Part shown: positions 10,588 through 20,579 of the stretch, piece after piece
How positions within the stretch are numbered: the stretch's first letter is position 1
Layout: the number at the start of each line of letters is the position of its first letter
DNA from: Paracoccaceae bacterium
GTDB lineage: Bacteria; Pseudomonadota; Alphaproteobacteria; Rhodobacterales; Rhodobacteraceae
Length of the DNA: 47,752 nucleotides
Assembly (NCBI GenBank): GCA_007134865.1
Contig: SLJW01000089.1
Location: 1-47,752 of the forward strand
Direction: 5' to 3'
Notes under the pieces: model-generated
What the model saw: the letters and a program-made list of their open reading frames with translations, nothing else
The model's database searches: none
Told to the model about the DNA's origin: nothing
Translations under genes and position numbers: made by a program

Positions 10588-11332
10588 TGCTCTCTTCGAT
10601 CTGACCGGTCGCCGCGCGCTTGTGACGGGCGGCAATTCGGGCATCGGGCTGGCCATGGCGCGTGCCTTGGGGCTGCAGGGTGCGCGCCTGCATCTGGCCG
10701 CGCGCGACATGGCGCGCCTGCAAGAGGCGCGCACCGCGTTGGCCAGTGAGGGGCTCGACGCCAGATTGCACGCGACCGATCTGACCGACCCGGAGGCCTT
10801 GCGGACCTTGGCCAACGCGGCTGGAGAGGTGGATATCCTCGTCAATGCCGCAGGCGTGAACCTGCGCCAGCCCTATCTGGACGTGACGCCCGAGGCCTTT
10901 GATCTGCATATGGCGCTGCATCTGCGCGCGCCATTCCTTCTGCTGCAGCATCTGGCACCCGGCATGGCGGCACGCGGCTGGGGGCGGGTTTTGAACCTTG
11001 CCTCACTGCAATCGAGCCGCGCCTTCCCCAATTCCGCGCCCTATGGTGCGGCCAAGGGCGGCATCGTACAACTGACCCGCGCGATGGCGCAGGAATTCTC
11101 GGGGCAAGGCATCACCTGCAACGCCATCGCGCCGGGTTTCTTCCCGACACCGCTGACCGCGCCCGTTTTCGCCGATGCCGAACTGGCCGCCGCCAACGCC
11201 GCGCGCACGGCCATCGGGCGCAACGGGGAGTTGGAGGATCTCCATGGGGCGACGATCTTCCTGTGTTCGGATGCCTCTGCATATGTCACTGGCCAGACAT
11301 TGCATGTCGATGGCGGCTTCACGGCGAAATAG
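10574..11332 (+). CDS. Short-chain dehydrogenase/reductase (possible DHPS 2-dehydrogenase)
   Basis: This classical SDR has 252 residues: nucleotide motif TGGNSGIG near residues 16-23, NAAG (VNAAGV), catalytic Ser in NLASLQSS, and Tyr157-x-x-x-Lys161 (YGAAK). I start it at GTG 10574, with AAGAGG six bases upstream; it overlaps the aminotransferase by 14 bp. In hps loci, SDR and ADH genes act as DHPS 2-dehydrogenases that interconvert the DHPS enantiomers through the 2-keto compound. That fits this position, though which hps gene it would correspond to cannot be told from sequence. It could also reduce the keto product of the neighbouring aminotransferase. Confidence 0.85.
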   Translation: MPRLDALFDLTGRRALVTGGNSGIGLAMARALGLQGARLHLAARDMARLQEARTALASEGLDARLHATDLTDPEALRTLANAAGEVDILVNAAGVNLRQPYLDVTPEAFDLHMALHLRAPFLLLQHLAPGMAARGWGRVLNLASLQSSRAFPNSAPYGAAKGGIVQLTRAMAQEFSGQGITCNAIAPGFFPTPLTAPVFADAELAAANAARTAIGRNGELEDLHGATIFLCSDASAYVTGQTLHVDGGFTAK

Positions 11333-11340
11333 GGGGGATG

Positions 11341-12360
11341 ATGCGCGCGCTTGTCTATACCGGTCCGAATCAGATGGTGCTGCGCGAGCAGCCCGTGCCA
11401 GTGCCCGTAGAGGGCGAGGTTCTGGTGCGCGTCTCGGATGTCGGCATTTGCGGGTCCGACATGCACGCCTATCATGGCCATGACGACCGCCGCCCCGCAC
11501 CCCTTGTGCTGGGTCATGAGGCAGCCGGTTTCATTGCCTCCGGCCCGCGCGAGGGCGAGCGCGTGGCGATCAACCCGCTGGTGGTGGACCCGGACTGCCC
11601 GGTAGCGCGCGCAGGGCGACCGCATCTTTCACCTACGCGCGCGATCATCTCGATGCCCCCGCGCCCCGGGGCTTTCGCCGAATATGTCACCATCCCCGAG
11701 CGCAACCTGCTACCCGTGCCCGATGGCATGCGGCTGCGCGATGCCGCGCTGAGCGAACCAGTGGCGGTGTCATGGCATGCCATGCGCATCGGGCTGGAGC
11801 GGCTGGGCGCGCCGCGCCCGCGGGTGCTGGTGCAGGGCGGCGGGGCTATCGGGCTGGGCGCGGCGCTGGTCGCGCGGCATATGGGGGCAGAGATCATCGA
11901 CGTCGCCGAGCCTCACCCCGGACGCCGCGCGCTGCTGGAGACTGAACCGGGGATCACGGGGTTTGACCCGCTCAGTCACGATCCGGGTGAGAGCGCCTAT
12001 GATCTGATCATCGACGCTGTCGGTGCCGTGGCGACGCGGCAGGCCGCCTCGCGGCTGGTCCGGCCCGGCGGAGTGATCGTGCATGTCGGGCTTCTGCCCG
12101 GGCATGAGGGCTATGATATCCGCCGCATCACGCTGCAGGAAATCACCATCACTGGCAGCTACTGCTATACGCCTGCGGATTTTGCCGCCGCACTCGACGC
12201 ACTCGACAAAGGGCATCTGGGCAAACTTGGCTGGGTCAGCACGCGCCCGCTGGATGACGGCCCGAAGGCCTTCTCCGATCTGGATGCAGGCGTTGTCTCT
12301 GCAGCCAAGATCATCCTGTCGCTCGCACCGGCACCAGATCGTTTTGCAACTGAAAACTGA
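11341..12360 (+). CDS. Zinc-type medium-chain alcohol dehydrogenase lacking the structural zinc site
   Basis: This 339-residue MDR enzyme has the catalytic zinc ligands: Cys37 in GICGSD, His59-Glu60 in GHEAAG, plus SEPVAVSWHA. Its Rossmann motif is VQGGGAIGLGAAL. The structural-zinc lobe, usually with four cysteines, reads NPLVVDPDCPVARAGRPHLS (78-97) and keeps only Cys86, so that site is absent. An ATG at 11338 is an equally possible start. It is the last gene of the sulfonate operon, 8 bp after the SDR. In this context it would be the second 2-dehydrogenase acting on DHPS or a related polyol sulfonate; substrate and stereochemistry are inferred. Its nearest non-sulfonate relatives are sorbitol/idonate/threonine dehydrogenase-like. 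Confidence 0.85.
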   Translation: MRALVYTGPNQMVLREQPVPVPVEGEVLVRVSDVGICGSDMHAYHGHDDRRPAPLVLGHEAAGFIASGPREGERVAINPLVVDPDCPVARAGRPHLSPTRAIISMPPRPGAFAEYVTIPERNLLPVPDGMRLRDAALSEPVAVSWHAMRIGLERLGAPRPRVLVQGGGAIGLGAALVARHMGAEIIDVAEPHPGRRALLETEPGITGFDPLSHDPGESAYDLIIDAVGAVATRQAASRLVRPGGVIVHVGLLPGHEGYDIRRITLQEITITGSYCYTPADFAAALDALDKGHLGKLGWVSTRPLDDGPKAFSDLDAGVVSAAKIILSLAPAPDRFATEN

Positions 12361-12529
12361 GGGGTATCCACACGCGCGCTGGTTTGGCCGGAGGCTCCAA
12401 CACTTGGGTAGGGTGGATGGACATCAGCGAGACCGCGAACTCGCACATTGCGATCGCGCCGATGACCGGCTGCATGCCGCAGACCCTGAACGACCGGGAG
12501 ATAAGGGCGAGCTCGACAGCGGCCAAGGG
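12361..12529. other. Spacer between convergent operons
   Basis: This 169-bp spacer lies where the plus-strand sulfonate operon and the minus-strand DUF4387 operon meet. It is open in several frames. The plus-strand reading WVGWMDISETANSHIAIAP has protein-like composition but no recognised family, start site or ribosome site. It could be the remnant of a former gene or insertion. No terminator hairpin with a U-run is evident. Confidence 0.25.
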
Positions 12530-12862
12530 TCAGGCCGCTGAGAGATCGACCTCGAGATCGAGGAAAGGCGCATATTGCTGGGCGCCGAAGATATCTCCAT
12601 CGCCGGCACTGCCCGAGGGACGCGGCCGCAGAATGGTGAACTTGATCGCGAGACCGGGATCATATTCGACGAAATCGGTCAGGCGCGCAGCATCGATATT
12701 GAGCACCTTGCACACGGTTTCACGCGTCAGCGCGCCCGAACGCCGCACCAGATCATAGGTTTCGCGTTCGCGGAAGATGATGTCGAAGGTGATCTTGTCG
12801 GTCCCGGCATTCTTGCTGCGGATGGTCTTGGCAAGGCTCGCAAGTGTTGTGGGCGTGTTCAT
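12530..12862 (-). CDS. DUF4387 family protein
   Basis: This 110-residue protein matches the DUF4387 pattern: LASLAKTIRSKNAGTDKITF at the N-terminus, then FRERETYDLVRRSGALT and FVEYDPGLAIKFTILRPRPSGS. Such proteins are encoded next to, or fused behind, DUF1446 (AtuA-like) proteins and probably form a two-subunit enzyme with them. The exact reaction is not established to my knowledge. The ATG overlaps the stop of the DUF1446 gene (ATGA at 12859-12862), so the pair is translationally coupled. It is the last gene of the short sigma-54 transcription unit that starts near 14266. Confidence 0.8.
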   Translation of the reverse strand: MNTPTTLASLAKTIRSKNAGTDKITFDIIFRERETYDLVRRSGALTRETVCKVLNIDAARLTDFVEYDPGLAIKFTILRPRPSGSAGDGDIFGAQQYAPFLDLEVDLSAA

Positions 12863-14232
12863 GCCGCAGCTCCTGTGGTGACGATTTCGCTATGGGTCGG
12901 GAACAGCTCGAGCGGGTCACGCACAGCCATGGTGTGATTCAGCGTCCAGCGATAGGCGGGGCTCGCCTGCATCACTTCGTCAAGGATGAAGGACACGCCA
13001 CCGGCAGTTCCTTTCACATCAGGTAGGCGCGCATAAAAGAGCTGCCGCGTTCCGGTCATCGCGACCTCTTCGGCCATCTCGACAGTGGGGGCCACGCCCT
13101 GCACCACAACACACAACTCATGGCCGGGCTTGTCCTTGAGCGGCTCCATATCTCCCATGACACCATTGCGGCCAAAGACATTGTAATGCAGTTCCCAGCC
13201 GTGCTCGCCAAAGCGTTCGCGGGTTTGCTGGCGCGCCCATTCGATGACCGCATCGACATTTGCGATGGTATAGGGATCACGAATCCCGGCCATGCCCACG
13301 AACCGCTCGCCGATCTTGCCCGAGCCCTCGAGCTTGACCCGGATCTCCTGCGCAGGGACGAATTTCATGCCCGTTACGCGCGTGGTCTTTTCGGCGATCT
13401 GGTCGTAATGACAATCGGTCATGTCGAGCATGCCACCCGCAACGAATTCGTGGAACGGGTTGGAACGTTCATACATCGCATGCCCTGCGACCGAGGCAAT
13501 GGTGCAGCGTTGTTCGGGCGCCATGGCGGTCACATCAACCCAGTCGGGGGTGACTTCACCCAAGACGGTTTCCTTCGCGCCATAAGGTTCGGCGCAGAAG
13601 CTCGCGCATTCCAGCACCTTGCCCAGATAATAGGCCTGCGCTTCGGGGTAACCGCGATGCAGGGCAGGGGCTGCGAAAACGGCACTGTCGGAAGAGCGTC
13701 CGCCGATGATCACATCGCAGCCCTCTTCCAGCAGCTTGAGGTAAGGATGCACGCCCGCCATCGCGACGATGCGGTCGGTTGCGTCAAGTTCTTCCTCGGT
13801 CAGCTCGGCACGGGCATCCAGCCCGGTGACGGGTGCGCCGTTGCGGATGCTCGCGCGCACGCGCTCGGGGTCCACCTCGGAATAGAACCAGCCCAGGCGG
13901 AAGGGCGCGAGCTTGTGCTTGCTCGCCAGATCACGAATGATCTGCACATACATGTCCACGCGGCTGTTGCTGCCGGTATCGCCGGCGGAGCCGATGATCA
14001 TCGGTACATTGTTCTCGCGCGCAGCGAGCAGCATCAATTCCAGATCGTGCTCCTGCCAGGCGCGGGGACTGGCGCAGGTATCCGCGCCCAGAGGGCCGGG
14101 GCCAATGTCATCGCTGCCCGAATCTGCGGCAATGATATCCGGCCCGGCAGCAACACCGATCTGGAAACTGCCGTTCTTGAGGGGCGCGAAGCCCAGATGC
14201 CCGTTCGGGCTGATGACCTTCATGGATGACAT
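12859..14232 (-). CDS. DUF1446 (AtuA-like) family protein
   Basis: This 457-residue protein of the DUF1446/AtuA family is named after acyclic terpene utilisation protein A. Recognisable segments are DIIAADSGSDDIGPGPLGAD near the N-terminus, ENNVPMIIGSAGDTGSN, GCDVIIGGRSSDSAVFAAPA and YNVFGRNGVMGDMEP. GAGGCAG precedes the ATG at 14232. A -24/-12 promoter lies 34 bp upstream. With the coupled DUF4387 protein it probably forms a cytoplasmic enzyme acting on the product released by the C45 enzyme and importer of the neighbouring unit. That link rests on shared promoter type and position only. Confidence 0.85.
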   Translation of the reverse strand: MSSMKVISPNGHLGFAPLKNGSFQIGVAAGPDIIAADSGSDDIGPGPLGADTCASPRAWQEHDLELMLLAARENNVPMIIGSAGDTGSNSRVDMYVQIIRDLASKHKLAPFRLGWFYSEVDPERVRASIRNGAPVTGLDARAELTEEELDATDRIVAMAGVHPYLKLLEEGCDVIIGGRSSDSAVFAAPALHRGYPEAQAYYLGKVLECASFCAEPYGAKETVLGEVTPDWVDVTAMAPEQRCTIASVAGHAMYERSNPFHEFVAGGMLDMTDCHYDQIAEKTTRVTGMKFVPAQEIRVKLEGSGKIGERFVGMAGIRDPYTIANVDAVIEWARQQTRERFGEHGWELHYNVFGRNGVMGDMEPLKDKPGHELCVVVQGVAPTVEMAEEVAMTGTRQLFYARLPDVKGTAGGVSFILDEVMQASPAYRWTLNHTMAVRDPLELFPTHSEIVTTGAAA

Positions 14233-14265
14233 GTCTGCCTCGTTGCTAATTCCTGCCTAAACACA

Positions 14266-14281
14266 TGCAGCTTTTGTGCCA
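14266..14281 (-). promoter_or_regulatory. Sigma-54 (-24/-12) promoter of the DUF1446-DUF4387 unit
   Basis: On the minus strand the sequence is TGGCACAAAAGCTGCA. It has the invariant GG and GC of a sigma-54 promoter at exactly ten-base spacing and matches TGGCAC at the -24 element. It lies 34 bp before the DUF1446 start. A short inverted repeat GAGAG-TGTT-CTCTC (14282-14295) adjoins it upstream. It is nearly identical to the promoter at 22202-22218. Confidence 0.8.
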
Positions 14282-14412
14282 GAGAGTGTTCTCTCATATG
14301 CTACTGTAATTGCTGAAAATACTGGAATCGTATTCACTATTTCCCAATGCGTTACGCGCAAAAATCCCGCATTCGCGGGTGTTGCACGCAAGGCCTTGAA
14401 GCACAAGGTGGT

Positions 14413-15417
14413 TCAGAGCCCGAGTTTTTGCATCTGGTGGCGCAGAGCGTGGCGTGTCAGCTTCAACAGGCCTGCTGCCTCCTGCTGGTTGCCGCCGCTC
14501 TGCGAGAGCGCGCGCTGCACCAATTCGCGCTGGAAATCGGCCGTCGCGGCGTGAAACCCCTGATCCGCGACAGGGGTCTCGCCTGCCGGCGGGATCACTT
14601 TTGCACCCGAGCGCACAGTGCGCAGAATCCGGTCGGGCAGATGGCGCGGCAGCACCATGTCGTCATCCTCGAGGATGAAGATCCGCTCAAGCAGGTTCTC
14701 CAGCTCGCGCACATTGCCCGGCCAGGGATATTTACGCATGATCTCGGCGGTTTCCGGCGCAAGCCCACGAATTTCCCGGCCGAAAGCCATGTTGAAACGC
14801 TGTATGAAGTGTTCGGCAAGCACCAGGACGTCATCGCCGCGCTCGCGCAGGGCCGGGATGTTGAGGGCGACCACCTGAAGCCTGTAATAGAGGTCTTCGC
14901 GGAAATTCCCGCTCATGACCTCGGAGAGCAGAACCTTGTTGGTCGCGGCGATGAAGCGCAGATCGACATGCGTTGCCTTGACGGCCCCCACGCGCCGGAA
15001 CTGATGCGTGTCGAGCAAGCTCAGAAGCTTGGCCTGCAGATGCGGATCCATCTCGCGGATCTCGTCAAGAAAGACGCTGCCATGATTGGCGGCCTCCACC
15101 AGCCCGATCTTGCGTTCGCTCGCGCCGGTGAAGGCGCCTTTCTCATGGCCGAAGAATTCGGATTCCATCAACCCGGCAGGTATAGCCGCGCAGTTGATAT
15201 CCAGAAACGGCTTGTCGGCACGGCGCGAATTCTGGTGGATCATGCGCGCGAGCAGCCCCTTGCCGGTGCCGGTCTCGCCGTAGATCAGGACCGTGCGCGC
15301 AGCAGAGCGGGCGACACGGCGGGCAAGCTGGCGCAGGGTCTCAATCTTGGGGTCTTTGCCAACAAGCTCGCCGCCATAATCGGCCATCTGCGCTCCGCCA
15401 TCCTGCCGCCCGGTCAT
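14413..15417 (-). CDS. Sigma-54 activator (AAA+ enhancer-binding protein) without sensor domain
   Basis: This 334-residue bacterial enhancer-binding protein remodels RNA polymerase-sigma-54 at -24/-12 promoters. Its AAA+ domain has Walker A GETGTGKG (47-54), the sigma-54 contact loop GAFTGA (94-99), Walker B GSVFLDEI (113-120) and arginine-finger-like FREDLYYRL. The C-terminal Fis-type helix-turn-helix is GGNQQEAAGLLKLTRHALRH. Only about 18 residues precede the AAA+ core, so there is no receiver, GAF or PAS domain. Control must come through expression level or a partner protein. The ATG overlaps the stop of the C45 gene (ATGA). It lies between the two sigma-54 units and is their natural activator. 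Confidence 0.92.
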   Translation of the reverse strand: MTGRQDGGAQMADYGGELVGKDPKIETLRQLARRVARSAARTVLIYGETGTGKGLLARMIHQNSRRADKPFLDINCAAIPAGLMESEFFGHEKGAFTGASERKIGLVEAANHGSVFLDEIREMDPHLQAKLLSLLDTHQFRRVGAVKATHVDLRFIAATNKVLLSEVMSGNFREDLYYRLQVVALNIPALRERGDDVLVLAEHFIQRFNMAFGREIRGLAPETAEIMRKYPWPGNVRELENLLERIFILEDDDMVLPRHLPDRILRTVRSGAKVIPPAGETPVADQGFHAATADFQRELVQRALSQSGGNQQEAAGLLKLTRHALRHQMQKLGL

Positions 15418-16510
15418 TGCGACAAGTCAAACCGATGCCAGTTGCCCGTGCAAGGGTTTGAATCATGGAAATACACGCGCATTTGCGCAATCGCGTAGAT
15501 GACCGAGGACAGGGTGCTGGTGTCATCTGCCGTGCTCGGGTGCTGGCAGATCGGCGCGGAGCCGGGGTCATCGGGGTGTAGCGAGAGAATTGCGGCAGCT
15601 TCTGCAAGATCAGGCGGCGGACCAGAGAGGCGCGTCGTCAGGGCATCAAGGCGCAGGGCGGAATTGCTGTCGATGACAGTGCTGCCCTGCAGAAGTGTCT
15701 CTTGCGCAAGTTCGGGTGCGCGGAAATGGTTGGTGTTCCAGCTTCGCGCGCCCGTTCGGATCACAGGCCCCTGCGCGCCCAGCTCAACAGCAGCTGTGGC
15801 ACCCGTGGCATCCGCGAGGATGAGCGCACCACCCCCTGCATGCGGACGCACGCGCAGCCAGTCGAGCGCTTCGGCCACTGTCTTGCAGCTTGCGATGATC
15901 CGCGTCATGGCCAGATAGCGCAGCCAGCCAACTGCATGGTGGCGCGCGCCGATCTGGGTATCGACCAGTGCAAGGCCAGCGGCATTCATGCCGCTCGAAT
16001 AGGCGCCAGGGCTGCCAAGGCTGCCCAGGCAGAGCATCCCGCCTGTGTGGATATCCGGGCCCTGATGCCAGAAGAGCCGCTGAACGCCCAGATGCGTGCC
16101 GCTGAAGTCGCGGTTCTTGGCGACAAAGGGGCCATCGGGACTGTCGCCAACCGCAAAAGCGCTGCACCCATCACCGGTCAGCATCGCCCCGCTGGCAAGG
16201 TCGCGCAAGGTGCCAAGATGCAGATGCTCGAAAAGCGCGTCCTCCGGCAGCCCGAACCCTCCGGCAATCCCTTTCAACTCGGCCATCCCGTCGGGATCAT
16301 GCGCGCGGTGGAAGTGATATTGCGCGGCGAGATAGGCGCGCCGATCCGGGGTGAGCTTGCCCTCGCTGCGCAGTGCCTCGACCCGCGCAATCGTCGCGTT
16401 CCGGACCTTTGCGAGCAGCGCCTCATCGGCGCCCTCGGCTTGCAGCCGCCCGCGCGTATGGGCGTCGCCGGACAGGACTGGCACATGCAGGAGGGATGCC
16501 CGCGCCAACC

Positions 16511-16514
<4 letters not shown>
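15414..16514 (-). CDS. C45-family (acyl-CoA:6-APA acyltransferase-like) amidohydrolase/peptidase
   Basis: This 366-residue protein resembles the peptidase C45 / AAT family of N-terminal nucleophile enzymes, which cleave or form amide bonds after autoproteolysis. The segment GDGCSAFAVGDSPDGP places the candidate nucleophile at Cys117, followed by FVAKNRDFSGTHLG. Later come GSLGSPGAYSSGMNAAGLAL and a conserved SWNTNHF. I start at ATG 16514, whose ATGA overlaps the ATPase stop. No signal peptide is seen, so it acts in the cytoplasm on the imported compound, probably an N-acyl amino acid, small peptide or other amide. The substrate is unknown. Confidence 0.8.
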
Positions 16515-17530
<1,016 letters not shown>

Positions 17531-17533
17531 GGC

Positions 17534-18541
17534 TCAGGCCTTTTCTGTCTCTGGAACGGCGATGCGGATGCAGCGCGCGCGGCGCGCAGGGCCTGCCGGG
17601 TGCATGTCGATCAGATGGCGGCACGCCTCGCCGGCCTCCGGGCAGCGATCAAGGAAGCGGCATTGCGGTGGCAGATCGACAAGATCGGGCACCTGCCCAT
17701 CGATAGGGCGGATCGGCTGGCCGCGCAAAGCCGGGCGGGGGATCGAGGCCAGAAGCCCGCGCGTGTAGGGATGGCGCGGGTCGCGGATGACCTGTGCTGT
17801 CGGGCCTTCCTCGACCACCTGACCGGCATACATGACCATCACGCGGTCGCAATGCTCGGCCACGACGCCCAGATCATGGGTGATCAGCACCACGCTCATG
17901 CCAAGCTCGGCGCGCAGCTTCGAGATGAGTTCCAGAACCTGCGCCTGAATCGTGACATCCAGCGCCGTGGTGGGTTCATCCGCGATCAGCAGGCGCGGCT
18001 TGGATGCGAGCGCGATGGCGATCATGATCCGCTGTCGCATTCCGCCCGAGAATTCATGCGGATACTGGCGCAGCCGATCCCCAGCCGAGGGGATGCCGAC
18101 CAGTGTCAACATCTCGACCGAGCGGGCCTGAATGGCCGCGCGCCGCGCACCGCGGCGGCGCGGCAGATCATCATCATGGGCCTCGAGCATCTCGGCAAGC
18201 TGTTCGCCTACAGTGAGCGCCGGGTTGAGCGCTGTCAGCGCGTCCTGCATCGTCATCGCGATGTCGCGCCCGCGCAACGCCTGCATCTTCCGGGGAGAAA
18301 GCTTGCGCAGATCGGTTCCGTCAAAGACGATCTCGCCCGCCTCGATCCGGCCCGGCGACCGCACCAGCCCCATGACCGAGGCAAATGTGACCGATTTGCC
18401 CGAGCCGGATTCGCCCACGATACCAAGGCATTCACCGCGATTGACGGTCACATCCACCCCATCGACAGCGCAGACCTGCCCTGCGCGGGTGTCGAAGACC
18501 GTGCGCAGCCCGCGCACTTCGAGAAGAATATCGTCGCTCAT
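17534..18541 (-). CDS. Dipeptide/oligopeptide ABC transporter ATP-binding protein (DppD/OppD type)
   Basis: This 335-residue ATPase has Walker [25 protein letters not shown] signature, Walker [16 protein letters not shown] and LITHDLGVV. The C-terminal Cys cluster ([18 protein letters not shown]) is typical of DppD/OppD. Its ATG overlaps the stop of the permease gene (ATGA at 18538-18541). With the second ATPase it forms the heterodimeric motor of the importer. [20 protein letters not shown] is the Q-loop region. Confidence 0.92.
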   Translation of the reverse strand: MSDDILLEVRGLRTVFDTRAGQVCAVDGVDVTVNRGECLGIVGESGSGKSVTFASVMGLVRSPGRIEAGEIVFDGTDLRKLSPRKMQALRGRDIAMTMQDALTALNPALTVGEQLAEMLEAHDDDLPRRRGARRAAIQARSVEMLTLVGIPSAGDRLRQYPHEFSGGMRQRIMIAIALASKPRLLIADEPTTALDVTIQAQVLELISKLRAELGMSVVLITHDLGVVAEHCDRVMVMYAGQVVEEGPTAQVIRDPRHPYTRGLLASIPRPALRGQPIRPIDGQVPDLVDLPPQCRFLDRCPEAGEACRHLIDMHPAGPARRARCIRIAVPETEKA

Positions 18542-19431
18542 TCGGTGAACCTCGGGTCAAAGGCGTCGCGCAAGCCTTGGCTGGCCACATTGATCGCCAG
18601 CACCAGCAGCAGGATCGCGAGGCCGGGGAAGGTCGAGACCCACCAGCTTTCGAGAATGAAGGCGCGGCCATCCGCCACCATCGCCCCCCATGAGGCCGTG
18701 GGCGGTTGCACGCCGAGGCCCAGGAAGGAGAGCGAGGCTTCGAGGATGATGACATGCGCCATGCGGATCGTGGCAACCACGATCACCGGCGAGAGGATAT
18801 TGGGCAGGATCTCGCGCAGCATGATATGCTTGCCCGAGGCACCGAGCGCGCGCGCGGCCTCGACATATTCGAGTTCGCGCGTGACCAGCGTTTCTCCACG
18901 CACAACGCGGCAGGGGATGACCCATTCCTTGTAAGCCAGCGCAAGGATGATATTGCCCAGTCCCGGCCCCATCATCGCCATCAGGCCGATGGCGAAGATA
19001 AGATAGGGAAAGCCCAGCAGGATATCGACCAGCCGCGAGATCACCACATCAACCCAGCCGCGCAGATAGCCCGCAGCGAGCCCGGCAAGGATGCCGATGG
19101 TGGTGGCAACAAGGATTACCGCCGCGCCGATGAAGATCGAGATCCGCGCGCCATAGATGATCCGAGACAGGATACAGCGACCCAGCGCATCGGCGCCAAG
19201 CGGATAAGCCCGGTCGCCGCCCTCCATCCATACCGGGGGTTGCAGCCGGAAGAAGAGGTTGGTCGCATAGGGGTCATTCGGCGCGATCCAGGGCGCGAAG
19301 ATTGCCATGAGCACGAAGAGCACCACCACGATCGCCGACCCGAAAGCGAGGCGGTTCTCGACAAAGGCCGCCATGTTGCGCCGGAAGAGGGACTCTGCAG
19401 CGACTGGTGCGGATTGTTCGATGACGCTCAC
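18538..19431 (-). CDS. Dipeptide/oligopeptide ABC transporter permease (DppC type)
   Basis: This 297-residue permease has a DppC-like N-terminus: a cytoplasmic stretch, a first helix (SAIVVVLFVLMAIFAPWIAP), and the periplasmic PLGADALGRCILSRIIYGAR motif (PxGTDxxGRDxxSRxxxGAR in the family). EAARALGASGKHIMLREILP is the ATPase-coupling motif. I start at GTG 19431, whose GTGA overlaps the DppB stop, the same coupling used through the operon; the frame is open upstream, but that part overlaps DppB. Family is certain and substrate unknown. Confidence 0.9.
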   Translation of the reverse strand: MSVIEQSAPVAAESLFRRNMAAFVENRLAFGSAIVVVLFVLMAIFAPWIAPNDPYATNLFFRLQPPVWMEGGDRAYPLGADALGRCILSRIIYGARISIFIGAAVILVATTIGILAGLAAGYLRGWVDVVISRLVDILLGFPYLIFAIGLMAMMGPGLGNIILALAYKEWVIPCRVVRGETLVTRELEYVEAARALGASGKHIMLREILPNILSPVIVVATIRMAHVIILEASLSFLGLGVQPPTASWGAMVADGRAFILESWWVSTFPGLAILLLVLAINVASQGLRDAFDPRFTE

Positions 19432-20441
19432 AGCTTCACCCGTGGGTTGAGGATTGTGTAGAGAATATCGGCGAAGAAATTCAGCATCACATAGATGACC
19501 GCGTAGAGCAGCACGGCGGCCTGCACGAGCGGGTAGTTGCGCACGAAGATGCTCTCGACCACGAGCCGCCCCAGACCGGGCCAGCCGAAGACCGTCTCGA
19601 TGATCATGTTCCCGCCCAGCAGGCTGCCAGTCTCGATGGCGGCAACCGATACGGTCGGGATCAGCGCATTCTTGAGCGCATGGCGCCACAGGATGCGCTG
19701 CCGGCTCAGCCCCTTGGCCTGTGCGAAGGTCACATAATCGGCACGCAGCACTTCGAGCATGGCCGTGCGCGTCACCCGCATCAGGATTGCCGTCATCGGC
19801 AGGCCAAGGGTGATGGCGGGCAGGATGATATGGGCCAAGGCGTTGCGGAAGGCGTCAAACCGGCCATTGAGGAGCGTGTCGATCAGCAGGAAATGCGTAT
19901 AGGGGGTGATGCCCTGGCTGATGCCGTAATTGATCCGGCCGGCCACCGGCAGGAGGTTGAGATGCACTGCAAAGAGCATCAACAGCAGGATGCCGAACCA
20001 GAAACCCGGCAGCGAAACGCCCAGAAGCCCGCCGACTGTCGCGATCCGGTCGAAGATCGAGTTCTTGCGCACGGCTGCCAAAACGCCCAGCGGGATCGCC
20101 GTGAACAGCGCGATCAGCATGGCGACGACAGTGAGTTCAATCGTTGCAGGCAGGCGTTCGAGGATCACCTCGGAAACCGGGCGGCGATGGTAGAAGCTCT
20201 GACCGAAATCGAATTGCAAGGCATTGCCGAGAAAGACAAAGAAACGCTCAACCACTGGCCTGTCGAGGCCGAGATCGCGACGCATCTGGGCTTCCTGCTC
20301 GGGTGTCACGATCTGGTCGCCAATCATGATCTGGACGGGGTCGCCCGGGGTAAGAGCCATCATCACGAAGACGATCACGCTCACCCCCAGCAGCACTGGG
20401 ATCAATTGCAGGAGGCGTTCGAGAAATCTGGTAAAGGTCAT
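19428..20441 (-). CDS. Dipeptide/oligopeptide ABC transporter permease (DppB type)
   Basis: This 337-residue permease shows the DppB hallmarks: first helix LLQLIPVLLGVSVIVFVMM, then LTPGDPVQIMIGDQ, MRRDLGLDRPVVERFFVFL, FDFGQSFYHRRPVSEVI, and the EVLRADYVTFAQAKGLSRQRI coupling region. CCCGGAGACC precedes the ATG at 20441. It follows the binding-protein gene after a 138-bp gap holding a strong hairpin, and its stop overlaps the DppC start. Six membrane segments are apparent. Confidence 0.92.
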   Translation of the reverse strand: MTFTRFLERLLQLIPVLLGVSVIVFVMMALTPGDPVQIMIGDQIVTPEQEAQMRRDLGLDRPVVERFFVFLGNALQFDFGQSFYHRRPVSEVILERLPATIELTVVAMLIALFTAIPLGVLAAVRKNSIFDRIATVGGLLGVSLPGFWFGILLLMLFAVHLNLLPVAGRINYGISQGITPYTHFLLIDTLLNGRFDAFRNALAHIILPAITLGLPMTAILMRVTRTAMLEVLRADYVTFAQAKGLSRQRILWRHALKNALIPTVSVAAIETGSLLGGNMIIETVFGWPGLGRLVVESIFVRNYPLVQAAVLLYAVIYVMLNFFADILYTILNPRVKL

Positions 20442-20538
20442 GCCGGTCTCCGGGGGGCAAGAGCAAGCGGCTACGCGCGACCGCGTCTGTCTTTGACAGA
20501 ATCCGGTCTACAGCGAGGGTGCACAGTGCGGCAATGCG

Positions 20539-20568
20539 CGCCGCAGGGCAATCTCTTGCCCCGCGGCG
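20539..20568 (-). terminator. Intercistronic stem-loop between binding-protein and permease genes
   Basis: CGCCGC-A-GGGCAA pairs with TTGCCC-C-GCGGCG around a TCTC loop: 12 base pairs with one mismatch, no U-run. It lies just after the binding-protein stop. The likely role is partial termination or protection of the upstream mRNA so that binding protein exceeds transporter subunits. The same arrangement occurs at 8003-8029. Confidence 0.6.
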
Positions 20569-20579
20569 ATGATATCGGG

